From: RH-AL1 sp965198485
Lineage (GTDB): Bacteria > Pseudomonadota > Alphaproteobacteria > Rhizobiales > Beijerinckiaceae
NCBI GenBank assembly: GCA_965198485.1
Contig: CBDAPQ010000005.1
Location: forward strand, 1,922,001 to 1,986,000
Length of the DNA stretch: 64,000 bases
Direction: 5' to 3'
The translations under genes were made by a program, and so were the position numbers. Positions 53,386 through 62,388 of this stretch are shown in pieces; the first letter of the stretch is position 1, and every line of letters begins with the position of its first letter. A model generated the notes under the pieces. It was given only the letters and a program-made list of their open reading frames with translations. It was not told the origin of the DNA and did no database searches.

Positions 53386-54246
53386 ATGACCAAGGGCGAT
53401 CCTTTCACTGAAACCGTACCCGAGTTGCGCCGCATCGCCGAAGCGCTCGAACGGCTGGCGCCGCGACCTGCGCCGGCACCCGACTTCGCCGCTGCCGACG
53501 CCTTCGTCTGGCACGCCGAGGCCGGCGTGCTGCAGCCGGTGCCCCAGGTGAGCCGAGTCGCGATCTCGCTGCTGCAGGGTATCGACCGTGTCCGCGACAT
53601 CCTCGTCGACAACACCGCGCGCTTCGCCCGCGGACTGCCGGCCAACAACGTGCTGTTGTGGGGCGCGCGCGGGATGGGCAAGTCCTCTTTGGTCAAGGCG
53701 GCGCACGCCGAGATCAACGCCACGCACCCGCTGAAGCTCGTCGAGATCCAGCGCGAGGACATCGACAGCCTGCCGCGGCTGCTGGCGCTGACGCGGGGCG
53801 CGCCGCACCGCTTCCTGGTGTTCTGCGACGATCTCTCGTTCGACTTCGACGACACGTCCTACAAGTCGCTGAAGGCGGTGCTCGACGGCGGGCTGGAAGG
53901 GCGTCCGGCCAACGTGCTGTTCTACGCTACCTCGAACCGCCGCCACCTGATGCCGCGCGACATGCTCGACAACGAGCGCGCCACCGCCATCAACCCCGGC
54001 GAGGCGGTCGAGGAGAAGGTGTCGCTCTCCGACCGCTTCGGCCTGTGGCTCGGCTTCCACAAGTGCTCGCAAGAGGAATACCTCGCCATGGTGACGGCCT
54101 ACGCCGCGCATTTTGGCCTGCCGGTGGAGGCGGAGACGCTGCGCGCGGAGGCGCTGGAATGGGCGGCGACGCGGGCCAACCGCTCCGGGCGCACGGCGTG
54201 GCAGTTGATCCAGGATCTGGCCGGGCGGCTGGGGGTGGCACTTTAG
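53386..54246 (+). CDS. DUF815 AAA-type ATPase
   Basis: 286 residues from ATG 53386. Walker A is GARGMGKSSLVKA, Walker B is FLVFCDDLSFD, and YATSNRRHLMPRDM plus ERATAINPGEAVEEKVSLSDRFGLWL are typical DUF815 segments. The family is a group of cytosolic AAA ATPases of unknown role, frequent in proteobacteria. The arginine finger and sensor regions appear intact. It follows a 225-bp non-coding stretch with only a weak GAGGAC/GTCCTC hairpin (53262-53279). No partner gene suggests a function. Confidence 0.87.
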   Translation: MTKGDPFTETVPELRRIAEALERLAPRPAPAPDFAAADAFVWHAEAGVLQPVPQVSRVAISLLQGIDRVRDILVDNTARFARGLPANNVLLWGARGMGKSSLVKAAHAEINATHPLKLVEIQREDIDSLPRLLALTRGAPHRFLVFCDDLSFDFDDTSYKSLKAVLDGGLEGRPANVLFYATSNRRHLMPRDMLDNERATAINPGEAVEEKVSLSDRFGLWLGFHKCSQEEYLAMVTAYAAHFGLPVEAETLRAEALEWAATRANRSGRTAWQLIQDLAGRLGVAL

Positions 54247-54330
54247 TGCGTCCCATATCGCCAGCTGAGAGATGGAGCGAGACGTCTGTCAAGACAAAAG
54301 GCTAGTCTGGCTTCGTCTCATCCGACCGCT

Positions 54331-55062
54331 CTACCGAGAATGGAAGGTGCGGATTTGCTTGAGCCACTTTTGCAGATCAAAGGATTGTTTTTTTTCATGC
54401 GCAAAGGCCGACACGGCGGCGAAGATGTCCTCGTCCGACGCCGCTTGCATCTTGTCCATGTGGTCCATCATGTCATCGTAGGACAGGTGCGCGATCTCGG
54501 ACAGCGGAACGCTTTCGCCTTGCCGAAAACGTGATCTCCATAGAACCGTCTGGCCGTGACCCGTAAAAGTCCGGTAGTCGAAGTCTTTCATGATGGTCCC
54601 CACGAACAAGACCACCTTGAAAACGTCACCCATCCACGACCAGTCAGGATTTCCAACGGCGCGGCGTCGCCTGAAGCACTCCAGCTCATCGGGCAAAGCG
54701 GCATAGACGTCGTTGGGGACGGTATCGTCGAGGATCCAGACGGTGCGGTTGTGCGCTAGCCGCAGCGAGTTCATGAAGTCTCGCAAGGTCTGTTCGTAGG
54801 TATGAAGACCGTCAAGGTAGATGAGATCGAAGCTTTGATCTGACGCGCTCGCGAAGAAGTCGTCGCTCGAAACCTGATGAAAGGTCGTTTTAGCGGTCGC
54901 TCTCGCCCGGTGATCGAATTGGAACACCGGATCGACAGCGACCTTTTCGGCCACGTCCACTTCGAAAAAGGTCGTCCCTTCGCAGACACCGACCTCAAGG
55001 TAGCGACGAGCCTCGATCAGCTTGGCTAGGCGGTTGATCCTTCCGGGGCGAAGGTGATCCAT
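54331..55062 (-). CDS. Class I SAM-dependent methyltransferase (Methyltransf_24-like)
   Basis: 243 residues from ATG 55062, with GGTGAG just upstream; a reading from 55149 adds 29 residues. The nucleotide-binding loop is YLEVGVCEGTTFFEV, and FDLIYLDGLHTYEQTLRDFMNSL is the Methyltransf_24 hallmark. TVWILDDTVPND and SWMGDVFKVVLFVG follow. The family methylates sugars, antibiotics or surface glycans. Parts of the gene are clearly less GC-rich than neighbours (a run of eight T near 54390), hinting at acquisition from elsewhere. Acceptor unknown. Confidence 0.82.
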   Translation of the reverse strand: MDHLRPGRINRLAKLIEARRYLEVGVCEGTTFFEVDVAEKVAVDPVFQFDHRARATAKTTFHQVSSDDFFASASDQSFDLIYLDGLHTYEQTLRDFMNSLRLAHNRTVWILDDTVPNDVYAALPDELECFRRRRAVGNPDWSWMGDVFKVVLFVGTIMKDFDYRTFTGHGQTVLWRSRFRQGESVPLSEIAHLSYDDMMDHMDKMQAASDEDIFAAVSAFAHEKKQSFDLQKWLKQIRTFHSR

Positions 55063-55169
55063 GCTCTCACCGTCCTTCGATGGAGCGGACCTATCCAGGT
55101 CGCGCTGCAGCCTGAGCAAGGGCTTGCACCGGAAGGTGCGCGGGGGCAACAGAGCGAGCGATACTCACG

Positions 55170-56708
55170 TCATGCCGCCCTCTGCCGTCCGCCTGCATCG
55201 GCGCGGTAAGACAGCGCTTCCGCCAGATGGTGTGCCCCAACCCTTTCTACGGCATCCAGGTCCGCTAGCGTGCGTGCCAGCTTAAGCACGCGGTGGAAAC
55301 CGCGGGCGGAGAGCTGCAGCCGCTCGGAGGCGTCGCGCACCAGCTTCTGTCCGGCGGCGTCCGGCCGTGCCACCTCCTCGATGATCGAGGCGGTTGTGGC
55401 GGCGTTGCAGCGGATCTCGGGATGGCCCAGCGCGGCGTAGCGCGCGACCTGCCGCGCCCGCGCCGCCGCCACCCGCGCCGCGACCTCGGCCGAACCTTCC
55501 GCCGGCGGCGGCAGCATCAGGTCGGCGGCCGAGACCGCCGGCACCTCGACGTGCATGTCTATGCGGTCGAGTAGCGGGCCCGAGAGGCGCGAGGTGTACT
55601 GCGCCACGCAACGCGCGTTGGGCTGGCGGTGGCAGGCGTAGCCGGGATCGATGGCGTGGCCGCAGCGGCACGGGTTCATCGCCGCGATGAGCTGGAAGCG
55701 GGCGGGATAGGTGACGCGGTGGTTGGCGCGCGCGACCATCACCTCGCCGGTCTCCAGCGGCTGGCGCAGCGAGTCGAGCACGGTCGGCTGGAATTCGGGC
55801 AGCTCGTCGAGGAACAGCACGCCATGGTGCGCCAGCGAGATCTCGCCTGGTCGCGCCCCGGTGCCGCCGCCGACCAGCGCCGGCATCGACGCCGAGTGGT
55901 GCGGCGCGCGGAAAGGCCGGCGGTCGGTCAGCTCGCCGTTGGCGAGCGCGCCGGCGATCGAATGCACCAGCGAGACTTCGAGCAGCTCGGTCGGCGTCAG
56001 CGGCGGCAGGATGGACGGCAGGCGCGCCGCCAGCATCGACTTGCCCGCGCCGGGAGGACCGTTGAACAACAGGGCGTGTCCACCTGCCGCCGCGATCTCC
56101 AGCGCGCGCTTGGCGCTCTCCTGCCCCTTGATGTCGCGCAGGTCTGGCAGAGCGCCGGCCGGTTTGCGCACCGCCGGCCGCGGCCGCGCCAGCACCTGCG
56201 TGCCCTTGAAATGGTTGGCGAGCTGGATCAGCGAGCGCGGCGCGATCACCTCGAGATCGGCCGACGCCCAGGCCGCCTCCGCTCCGCAGGCGGCGGGGCA
56301 GATCAGCCCGAAGTTCAGCGCGCTCGCCGCCACCGCTGCCGGCAGCACGCCGGCGACCGGCGTGATTGTGCCGTCGAGCGCCAGCTCGCCGAGCACCACG
56401 TGCTGGCTCAGCATGTCGGCCGGGATGGCGCCGATCGCCGCCATAATGCCGAGCGCGATCGGCAGGTCGTAATGACTGCCTTCCTTCGGTAGGTCGGCTG
56501 GGGCGAGATTGACGATGATGCGCTTGGCCGGCATGGCCAGGCCGGAGGCGAACAGCGCCGCACGCACCCGCTCCTTGGATTCGGCCACCGCCTTGTCGCC
56601 GAGCCCGACGACGGCGAAGAACACGTTGCCCGAGGCGATCTGCACTTGGACGTCGACAGGCCGGGCCTCAATACCCTCGAACGCGACCGTCGCGACACGC
56701 ACCACCAT
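55170..56708 (-). CDS. comM: YifB/ComM family Mg-chelatase-like AAA ATPase
   Basis: 512 residues. An N-terminal Lon-protease-like domain (IEARPVDVQVQIASGNVFFAVVGLGDKAV, residues 10-170) is followed by the ATPase: NGPPGAGKSMLAARLPSILPP (Walker A), GVLFLDELPEF (Walker B), and a C-terminal Mg-chelatase domain (YTSRLSGPLLDRIDMHVEVP, SARGFHRVLKLARTLADLD). ComM is a hexameric helicase that promotes branch migration during integration of DNA in natural transformation. It is widely conserved also in species not known to be competent. Divergent from the epimerase gene. Confidence 0.95.
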   Translation of the reverse strand: MVVRVATVAFEGIEARPVDVQVQIASGNVFFAVVGLGDKAVAESKERVRAALFASGLAMPAKRIIVNLAPADLPKEGSHYDLPIALGIMAAIGAIPADMLSQHVVLGELALDGTITPVAGVLPAAVAASALNFGLICPAACGAEAAWASADLEVIAPRSLIQLANHFKGTQVLARPRPAVRKPAGALPDLRDIKGQESAKRALEIAAAGGHALLFNGPPGAGKSMLAARLPSILPPLTPTELLEVSLVHSIAGALANGELTDRRPFRAPHHSASMPALVGGGTGARPGEISLAHHGVLFLDELPEFQPTVLDSLRQPLETGEVMVARANHRVTYPARFQLIAAMNPCRCGHAIDPGYACHRQPNARCVAQYTSRLSGPLLDRIDMHVEVPAVSAADLMLPPPAEGSAEVAARVAAARARQVARYAALGHPEIRCNAATTASIIEEVARPDAAGQKLVRDASERLQLSARGFHRVLKLARTLADLDAVERVGAHHLAEALSYRADAGGRQRAA

Positions 56709-56905
56709 CGCTGGCCTACTCTAAGCCTGAACAACGGCCGAGCTTACGCAGCGCTCTAGCGTGAGGCAAGCGCGCGCTGGCGCTGTCTCACAACCCGACG
56801 GCAATATACTGCGCGAGCAGGGAGCCGCCCGGGGGTTGCCCGCGGCGATGACCTGGCGCAAGGACGAAGCGGTCGCGCCGCGGCGCGCGTTGCTCTAGGA
56901 GCCGC

Positions 56906-57922
56906 ATGGCCCCCGTTCTCGTCACCGGCGCGGCCGGTTTCATCGGCTGCGCCGTCGCGCTCCGCCTCCTGGCGGAAGGCAGAGACGTGGTTGGGCTCGA
57001 TAACCTCAACGCCTACTACGACCCCGCGCTGAAGCGCGCCCGGCTCGCCCGCCTCGCGCACCCCCAGTTCACATTTCACGAACTCGACCTGGCCGATGCG
57101 GCGGGCATGGACGCGCTCTTCGCCGCGGAGCGCTTCGAGCTGGTGATCCACCTCGCCGCCCAGGCCGGCGTCCGCTATTCGCTGCAGAACCCTCGCGCGT
57201 ATGCCGTCAGCAATCTCGACGGTTTCCTCAACGTGCTGGAAGGCTGTCGGCACACGAAGGTGGGCCACCTGTTGTATGCCTCCTCGAGCTCGGTCTACGG
57301 TGCCGTCACGGCGATGCCGTTCTCGGTCAGCCAGAACGTCGATCATCCCGTCAGCCTCTACGCCGCCACCAAGAAGGCCAACGAGCTGATGGCGCACAGC
57401 TACAGCCACCTCTTCGGCCTGCCTACGACGGGGCTTCGCTTCTTCACAGTCTACGGACCCTGGGGCCGCCCGGACATGGCACTGTGGCTCTTTGCCGAGG
57501 CGATGCTCGCCGGGCGCCCAATCCAGGTCTTCAATCATGGCCAAATGCGCCGCGACTTCACCTTCGTCGACGATGCCGTCGAGCTGGTGTGGCGCCTCGC
57601 GCAACGTGTCCCGCGCGGCGAGCCGGAGTGGAGCGGCGACGCCCCTACGCCGGGCTCGAGCCGCGCGCCCTACGCGGTCTACAACGTCGGCCATTCCACG
57701 CCGGTGGAGCTCGGTCGCGTCATCGCGTTGCTCGAGCAGAACCTGGGCGTAGCGGCGCATCGGGAGGACCTCCCGATGCAGCCGGGCGACGTGCCTGCGA
57801 CCTTTGCCGATATGGACGCCACGATCGCGGTGACCGGCTACGTACCGACCACGAGCATCGAGGTCGGGATCGCCCGCTTCACGCAATGGTTCCGGGCCTA
57901 TCATAGCATCGCGAGCGCCTGA
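56906..57922 (+). CDS. NAD-dependent sugar-nucleotide epimerase (UDP-glucuronate 4-epimerase-like)
   Basis: 338 residues from ATG 56906, with AGGAG upstream. The NAD-binding GAAGFIG is at residues 8-14, the active-site Ser is in YASSSSVYG and the YxxxK pair is Tyr152-Lys156 (YAATK). The insert YDPALKRARLARL and RFFTVYGPWGRPDMALWLF are characteristic of UDP-glucuronate 4-epimerases (LpsL/Cap1J type), which make UDP-galacturonate for lipopolysaccharide or capsule. No other envelope-sugar genes are beside it except the methyltransferase at 54331. Cytosolic. Confidence 0.9.
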   Translation: MAPVLVTGAAGFIGCAVALRLLAEGRDVVGLDNLNAYYDPALKRARLARLAHPQFTFHELDLADAAGMDALFAAERFELVIHLAAQAGVRYSLQNPRAYAVSNLDGFLNVLEGCRHTKVGHLLYASSSSVYGAVTAMPFSVSQNVDHPVSLYAATKKANELMAHSYSHLFGLPTTGLRFFTVYGPWGRPDMALWLFAEAMLAGRPIQVFNHGQMRRDFTFVDDAVELVWRLAQRVPRGEPEWSGDAPTPGSSRAPYAVYNVGHSTPVELGRVIALLEQNLGVAAHREDLPMQPGDVPATFADMDATIAVTGYVPTTSIEVGIARFTQWFRAYHSIASA

Positions 57923-57984
57923 GGGAGGCTCGCGATCACCCGTTCATCGCGCGACAAGGAAGCTTCTGGTATCTTGCGAGGCGC

Positions 57985-58737
57985 ATGATCCGCCACCTTG
58001 CCATCCTCAGCGCTCTCCTGCTCGCCGCCGCCGCGCCAGCCCGGGCGGGAGAGCGCGGCTTGCTATGGCGTGTCGTGCAGACCTGCCTCGTCGACCATGC
58101 CGTCACCGGCGGCTCCTTTCCCTGCCTGCGAGTCGACACCGCGCAGGGCCTCGAGCGCGGCTACGCGGTGCTGCGAGCCCCGTTCGAGAGGCTCCACGTC
58201 ATCGTCACGCCCACGGTGCGCATGATCGGCATCGAGGACCTGCGCCTCAAGGCCCCCGACGCGCCGAACTATTTCGCCGATGCCTGGGCGGTGCGTCGCT
58301 TCGTGTCGGACGACCTCGTCCGCACGAAGCCGGATCGCTCCGATCTCGCGCTCGCGATCAACTCCAGACCGGGTCGCAGCCAAGACCAGCTGCACATCCA
58401 CGTCGCCTGCGTGCGTCCCGAAGTGAAGCGATCTCTGGCGTCGCTCGCCGCCAGGCTGCAGCCCGGCCATTTCGCGAGCGTCCGCGTGCTGCCGAAGGCG
58501 CCGCGCTTCATGGCCATGCCTCTCGCCGGACCCGACCTCGCTGGCCAGAACCCGTTCTTCCTCGTCGCCGATGGGCTCAAGCCCGCCGATATGGCCGATG
58601 TCACGATCGTGGTGGTCGGCTTCGGTGACGACGATCACCCCGGGTTTGTGCTGCTCGCCCGTAGTCGCCTGCGGGGCATGTGGGACGACGCGCACGGCGA
58701 GGCGTTGCTCGACGGTTCCTGCCGCTCTTTCCGCTGA
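57985..58737 (+). CDS. cdh: CDP-diacylglycerol pyrophosphatase
   Basis: 250 residues. A signal-like N-terminus (HLAILSALLLAAAAPARA) is followed by the Cdh domain: WRVVQTCLVDHAVTGGSFPC, VIVTPTVRMIGIEDLRL, PNYFADAWAVRRF, LAINSRPGRSQDQLHIHVAC. The last carries the HIT-like histidines (HIH). Cdh hydrolyses CDP-diacylglycerol to CMP and phosphatidate at the periplasmic face. With the LplT-Aas fusion at 1259 it is one of two phospholipid-turnover genes in the window, 53 kb apart. Probably monocistronic. Confidence 0.88.
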   Translation: MIRHLAILSALLLAAAAPARAGERGLLWRVVQTCLVDHAVTGGSFPCLRVDTAQGLERGYAVLRAPFERLHVIVTPTVRMIGIEDLRLKAPDAPNYFADAWAVRRFVSDDLVRTKPDRSDLALAINSRPGRSQDQLHIHVACVRPEVKRSLASLAARLQPGHFASVRVLPKAPRFMAMPLAGPDLAGQNPFFLVADGLKPADMADVTIVVVGFGDDDHPGFVLLARSRLRGMWDDAHGEALLDGSCRSFR

Positions 58738-58863
58738 GCCGCCACGCTTGCGACAGCCTGGCGGTGCCCGATCGGAAAGGCGGTCTGTACCGGCGGAACG
58801 CAAATACATGGGTTCCGACGAATACTCACGCTAAAACTACATGCCAGCCTCGTCGATGGAAGG

Positions 58864-59262
58864 CTACTGATCCAGCGCCAGCTCGAACGCCGCCGGGATG
58901 TGGCGGGGCAGTCGCCACGGCGCCAGGAAGAGGGCGTCGGCACGGTAGGTGAGGTCGGCGTGGGCGTGCTGGCGTGACACGAAGGCGCGGGCGGCCCGGG
59001 CCATGCGCCGCCGCTTGGTGCCGTCGAGGCTGGCGGCAGCGATATCAAGCGAGGACCGCAGTTTCACTTCCACGAAAGCGAGGGTGCGTCCGCGCTGCGC
59101 GACGATGTCGATCTCGCCGCCGTTTGCACTGTAGCGCCGCGCCAAGATGCGCCAGCCGGTCAGTCGCAGATAGAGCACGGCAATGCGCTCGCCGCCGTGG
59201 CCGGCGCGATGCGCCTTGCGCCGGCGTCGCGTGACGGCGGCTCGCCGCTCGTCCGCCGTCAT
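58864..59262 (-). CDS. yraN: YraN/UPF0102 family endonuclease-like protein
   Basis: 132 residues. The restriction-endonuclease-like core reads GERIAVLYLRLTGWRILARRY, GGEIDIVAQRGRTLAFVEVKLRS, the D-x(n)-E-x-K pattern of the family. YraN is a small conserved protein whose biological role is unclear. Its ATG directly follows the TGA of rsmI with no spacing, so both are translated from one message. In E. coli yraL(rsmI)-yraM(lpoA)-yraN are also neighbours. Confidence 0.92.
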   Translation of the reverse strand: MTADERRAAVTRRRRKAHRAGHGGERIAVLYLRLTGWRILARRYSANGGEIDIVAQRGRTLAFVEVKLRSSLDIAAASLDGTKRRRMARAARAFVSRQHAHADLTYRADALFLAPWRLPRHIPAAFELALDQ

Positions 59263-60165
59263 TCACCCGCGGCCCTGCGTGGCGGTAAGCTCCAGCGCCC
59301 GCGCATACACCTTGCGACGCGGCTGCCCCGTCTCGCCCGAGACCACGGCGGCGGCATCCTTGATGGAATGGGTCTCCAGCGCCGCGCGCAGGCGGGCATC
59401 GAGAGCCTCGCCGTCGAGCGCCGGCGCCGCGTCCGGCGGCGGCCCGACCAGCACTACGATCTCGCCACGCAGAGGCTCGCCCGCTGCCAGCTCGGCGGCG
59501 AGCGCGGGCAGCGTCCCGCGCTTCACCGCCTCAAACATCTTGGTCAACTCGCGCGCGACCGCGGCGTCGCGGGCGCCGAGTACCGCGGCGAGGTCCTCCA
59601 ACATCTCTGTGAGCCGGCGCGACGATTCGAAAAACACCAGCGTGCCGGGCACGGTGGCGATCGCGGCGATGCGCTGCCGCCGCGCGGCGCTCTTAGGAGG
59701 CAGGAAACCCTCGAAGAAGAAGCGACTGGTTGGCAAGCCGGCCACCACCAGCCCGGCCAGCACCGCCGAAGGGCCCGGCACGGACGTGACGGCGACACCG
59801 CGGGCCAAGGCTTCGCCGACGAGACGGAAGCCGGGGTCAGAGACGAGCGGCGTCCCGGCATCGGAGACCAGGGCCAGCGCCTGTCCGGCCTCCAACCGCG
59901 CCATGAGCTGGGGGCGCACCGCGTCGGCATTATGCTCATGATAGGCGAACAGCGGCGTGGTGATCCCGTAATGCGCCAGCAGCGTCCTGGTCACGCGCGT
60001 GTCCTCGGCCACCACCAGGTCGGCCGCAGCCAGCGTCGACAGGGCGCGGAAGGAGATATCACCGAGGTTGCCGATCGGAGTCGCGATCACGTGGAGACCG
60101 GGCCGAATCGGCTCGGCTTCGGCCTTGAGGTCGAAGGCGGTATAGGACGAGGGCTCATCGGTCAT
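59263..60165 (-). CDS. rsmI: 16S rRNA (cytidine1402-2'-O)-methyltransferase RsmI
   Basis: 300 residues. The SAM-binding tetrapyrrole-methylase fold is marked by GLHVIATPIGNLGDISFRAL, DLVVAEDTRVTRTLLAHYGI, ALVSDAGTPLVSDPGFRLV and SVPGPSAVLAGLVVAGLPTSRFFFEGFLP, all strongly conserved in RsmI. It methylates the 2'-OH of C1402 in the ribosomal P site. Co-transcribed with yraN; divergent from the LpoA-like lipoprotein gene across 251 bp. Confidence 0.96.
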   Translation of the reverse strand: MTDEPSSYTAFDLKAEAEPIRPGLHVIATPIGNLGDISFRALSTLAAADLVVAEDTRVTRTLLAHYGITTPLFAYHEHNADAVRPQLMARLEAGQALALVSDAGTPLVSDPGFRLVGEALARGVAVTSVPGPSAVLAGLVVAGLPTSRFFFEGFLPPKSAARRQRIAAIATVPGTLVFFESSRRLTEMLEDLAAVLGARDAAVARELTKMFEAVKRGTLPALAAELAAGEPLRGEIVVLVGPPPDAAPALDGEALDARLRAALETHSIKDAAAVVSGETGQPRRKVYARALELTATQGRG

Positions 60166-60416
60166 GGCGGCACCGCAGCAGCTTTGCGAGGAGCGGGCAA
60201 GCCGAAGGTGGCGATTGTCTCCGGTCGCGATACGATGCGCCGGTCGCGTTTCCGGCTTGAGGTCGCTGCGGAGACGAGCTCACTTACCGCTATCCTCACC
60301 GGCCATCTTTTGGGCGCAGGATGTTGATCTTTCTTTGGGCCGAACGGTGTGCGACGAAGGTCTTTCCCGTTCATGGGGCTTGTCTGGCGGTGCGGGGCCA
60401 GGCTCGAGGATATGAC

Positions 60417-61658
60417 TTGGACCTAGATCGATCGAAGCTGTTCGGCCTCGTCGCCAGCGCCGTTCTGGCGGCCGCGCTCGCTGGCTGCGGCTCGACGGTC
60501 GGTAGCGGCCCTGGCAAGATCGCCGGCGATCCCGACGTGTCGCTCAAGGCGCCCATCGGCAAGGTGACGTCGTCAGCGCTGCCGGGTTCGGCAGGAGGAG
60601 CGGCTGGCCCCGGTGCCATCGGTTCCGGGCCGGTGAAGGTCGCGTTGATCCTGCCGCTGACGTCGCCCAACGGCCAGCCGAGCCTCGTCGGCCAGTCGCT
60701 GCGAAACGCCGCCGATCTCGCCTATGCCGATTCTGCGTCAAACGATGTCACCCTTATGGTCCGCGACGATCATTCCAATCCGGACGGCGCTCGCGACGCC
60801 GCCACTCAGGCGCTGTCCGACGGTGCCGAAATTGTCATCGGTCCGCTGTTCGCCCCGGACGTGCGCGAAGTCTCGCAGGTGGTGCGCGGCGCCGGCAAGC
60901 CGATGATCGCCTTCTCGACCGACACGTCGGCGGCTGCGCATGGTTCCTACCTGCTGTCTTTCCTGATCGAGAGCTACGTCGATCGGATCGTCGATTACGC
61001 CGCCACGCGCGGCAAGAAATCGGCGGCGGCGCTGATCCCCGACAACGATTACGGTCGCGTCGCCGATGCCGAATTCCAGGCCGAGACTGCCAAGCGCGGC
61101 ATCCGCGTGCTCAGCATCGAGCATTATTCCCCCGCGACCCGCGAGGCGGCGGTGCAGAAGATCGCCGCGCTCGGCGACGGCATCGACACGCTGTTCATTC
61201 CCGAGCAGGCCGACGCGATGCCGGCGATGTCGTCCGCACTGACCGCCGCCGGGATCAATCCTAAGCGCGTTCAGATTCTCGGCACCGGATTGTGGAACGA
61301 CGCCCGCGTGCTGACTTTGCCCGCGCTGCAGGGGGCTTGGTTCGCCGCGCCGGAGAACGGCGGCTTCAACGCTTTCGCCAGCCGCTATCGTGCCAAGTAC
61401 AACACCGATCCCACTCGGATCGCGACACTCTCCTACGATGCCGTCTCCCTCGTCGCCGCCCTGGCACGATCGCAGGGCTTTCAGCGCTTCTCCGACAACG
61501 TGCTTTTGAACCGCTCGGGATTCTCCGGCGCCGATGGCGTGTTCCGCTTCCGCGGCGACGGGCTCAACGACCGCGGTCTCGCCGTGCTGCAGATCAACAA
61601 CGGAAAAGCCGTCCCGGTCAGCCCAGCGCCCAAGACGTTCCCGCCGTCGGCGACGTAG
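60417..61658 (+). CDS. LpoA-like lipoprotein / penicillin-binding protein activator
   Basis: 413 residues from TTG 60417, preceded by GAGGATATGAC; an ATG at 60321 adds 32 unlikely residues. The N-terminus has a lipoprotein signal with lipobox LAGC (LVASAVLAAALAGCGS). The rest is a type I periplasmic-binding fold: VKVALILPLTSPNGQPSLVGQSLRNAADLAY, IVIGPLFAPDVREVSQVVR, KSAAALIPDNDYGR, IATLSYDAVSLVAAL. Members next to rsmI/yraN are annotated as PBP activators after E. coli LpoA, which stimulates PBP1A. The synteny supports this, but the LpoA N-terminal TPR domain is missing, so amino-acid binding is an alternative. Confidence 0.8.
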   Translation: MDLDRSKLFGLVASAVLAAALAGCGSTVGSGPGKIAGDPDVSLKAPIGKVTSSALPGSAGGAAGPGAIGSGPVKVALILPLTSPNGQPSLVGQSLRNAADLAYADSASNDVTLMVRDDHSNPDGARDAATQALSDGAEIVIGPLFAPDVREVSQVVRGAGKPMIAFSTDTSAAAHGSYLLSFLIESYVDRIVDYAATRGKKSAAALIPDNDYGRVADAEFQAETAKRGIRVLSIEHYSPATREAAVQKIAALGDGIDTLFIPEQADAMPAMSSALTAAGINPKRVQILGTGLWNDARVLTLPALQGAWFAAPENGGFNAFASRYRAKYNTDPTRIATLSYDAVSLVAALARSQGFQRFSDNVLLNRSGFSGADGVFRFRGDGLNDRGLAVLQINNGKAVPVSPAPKTFPPSAT

Positions 61659-61677
61659 CGCGGGCGATTGCGGACGT

Positions 61678-61701
61678 GTCGAACGGCTGTCCGTTCTCGA
61701 C
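61678..61701. terminator. Stem-loop between convergent lpoA-like and rpe genes
   Basis: GTCGAACGG (61678-61686) pairs with CCGTTC-TCGAC (61691-61701) with a 2-nt bulge and a CTGT loop. It lies 20 bp after one stop codon and 7 bp before the other, so it may serve both transcripts. No T-run. Confidence 0.4.
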
Positions 61702-61707
61702 GAGAGA

Positions 61708-62388
61708 TCACGCCATCTCTCCGCGCGCGATCAGCCCGGCACGGCGGATCGCGTCGATGTTATCGCGATAGCCGGCCGGTCCGTCGCGGAACACTGCGCT
61801 GCCGGCAACCAGGCGGTTGGCGCCGGCGGACACCAGCGCCTCCGCGTTGATCGCGTCGACGCCGCCGTCGACCTCGATATCGATGGCACGGTCTGCGATC
61901 ATCGCGTGCACCGCCCGCACCTTCTCGATGCAGAACGGCAGGAAACTCTGGCCACCGAAGCCGGGATTGACCGTCATGACCAGCACGAGATCGGAGGCGT
62001 CGAGCAGGTCGCGCGTGGCTTCGATCGGCGTGCCGGGATTGATGGCTACGCCGGCGGCGCAACCGAGCGCGCGGATCGTCTGCAGCGACCGGTGGACGTG
62101 AGGCCCGGCCTCGGCGTGCACGATGATCGAGGTGGCTCCGGCCTGCGCAAAAGCCTCGAGGTAGGGGTCGGCCGGCGTGATCATCAAGTGGACGTCGAAG
62201 GGCTTGTCCGTGTGCGGCCGCATCGCCTCTACCACGCCGGGTCCGAAGGTGATGTTGGGCACGAAATGGCCGTCCATGACGTCGAGGTGCAGCACGTCGG
62301 CCCCGGCTTCCACCACGGCGCGCACCTCTTCGGCCAAGCGGGAAAAGTCGGCGGAAAGGATCGAGGGGAGGATCTGCAGCGGTCTCAT
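61708..62388 (-). CDS. rpe: Ribulose-phosphate 3-epimerase
   Basis: 226 residues. The TIM barrel shows ILPSILSADFSRL, DVLHLDVMDGHFVPNITFGPGVV, PFDVHLMI, VLVMTVNPGFGGQSF and EVDGGVDAINA, with the metal-binding His/Asp residues intact. It interconverts ribulose-5-phosphate and xylulose-5-phosphate in the pentose phosphate or Calvin cycle. Its ATG overlaps the stop of the upstream LysR gene by 4 bp, so it is translated together with a regulator that faces an oxalate-decarboxylase-type gene, an unusual coupling. Confidence 0.96.
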   Translation of the reverse strand: MRPLQILPSILSADFSRLAEEVRAVVEAGADVLHLDVMDGHFVPNITFGPGVVEAMRPHTDKPFDVHLMITPADPYLEAFAQAGATSIIVHAEAGPHVHRSLQTIRALGCAAGVAINPGTPIEATRDLLDASDLVLVMTVNPGFGGQSFLPFCIEKVRAVHAMIADRAIDIEVDGGVDAINAEALVSAGANRLVAGSAVFRDGPAGYRDNIDAIRRAGLIARGEMA

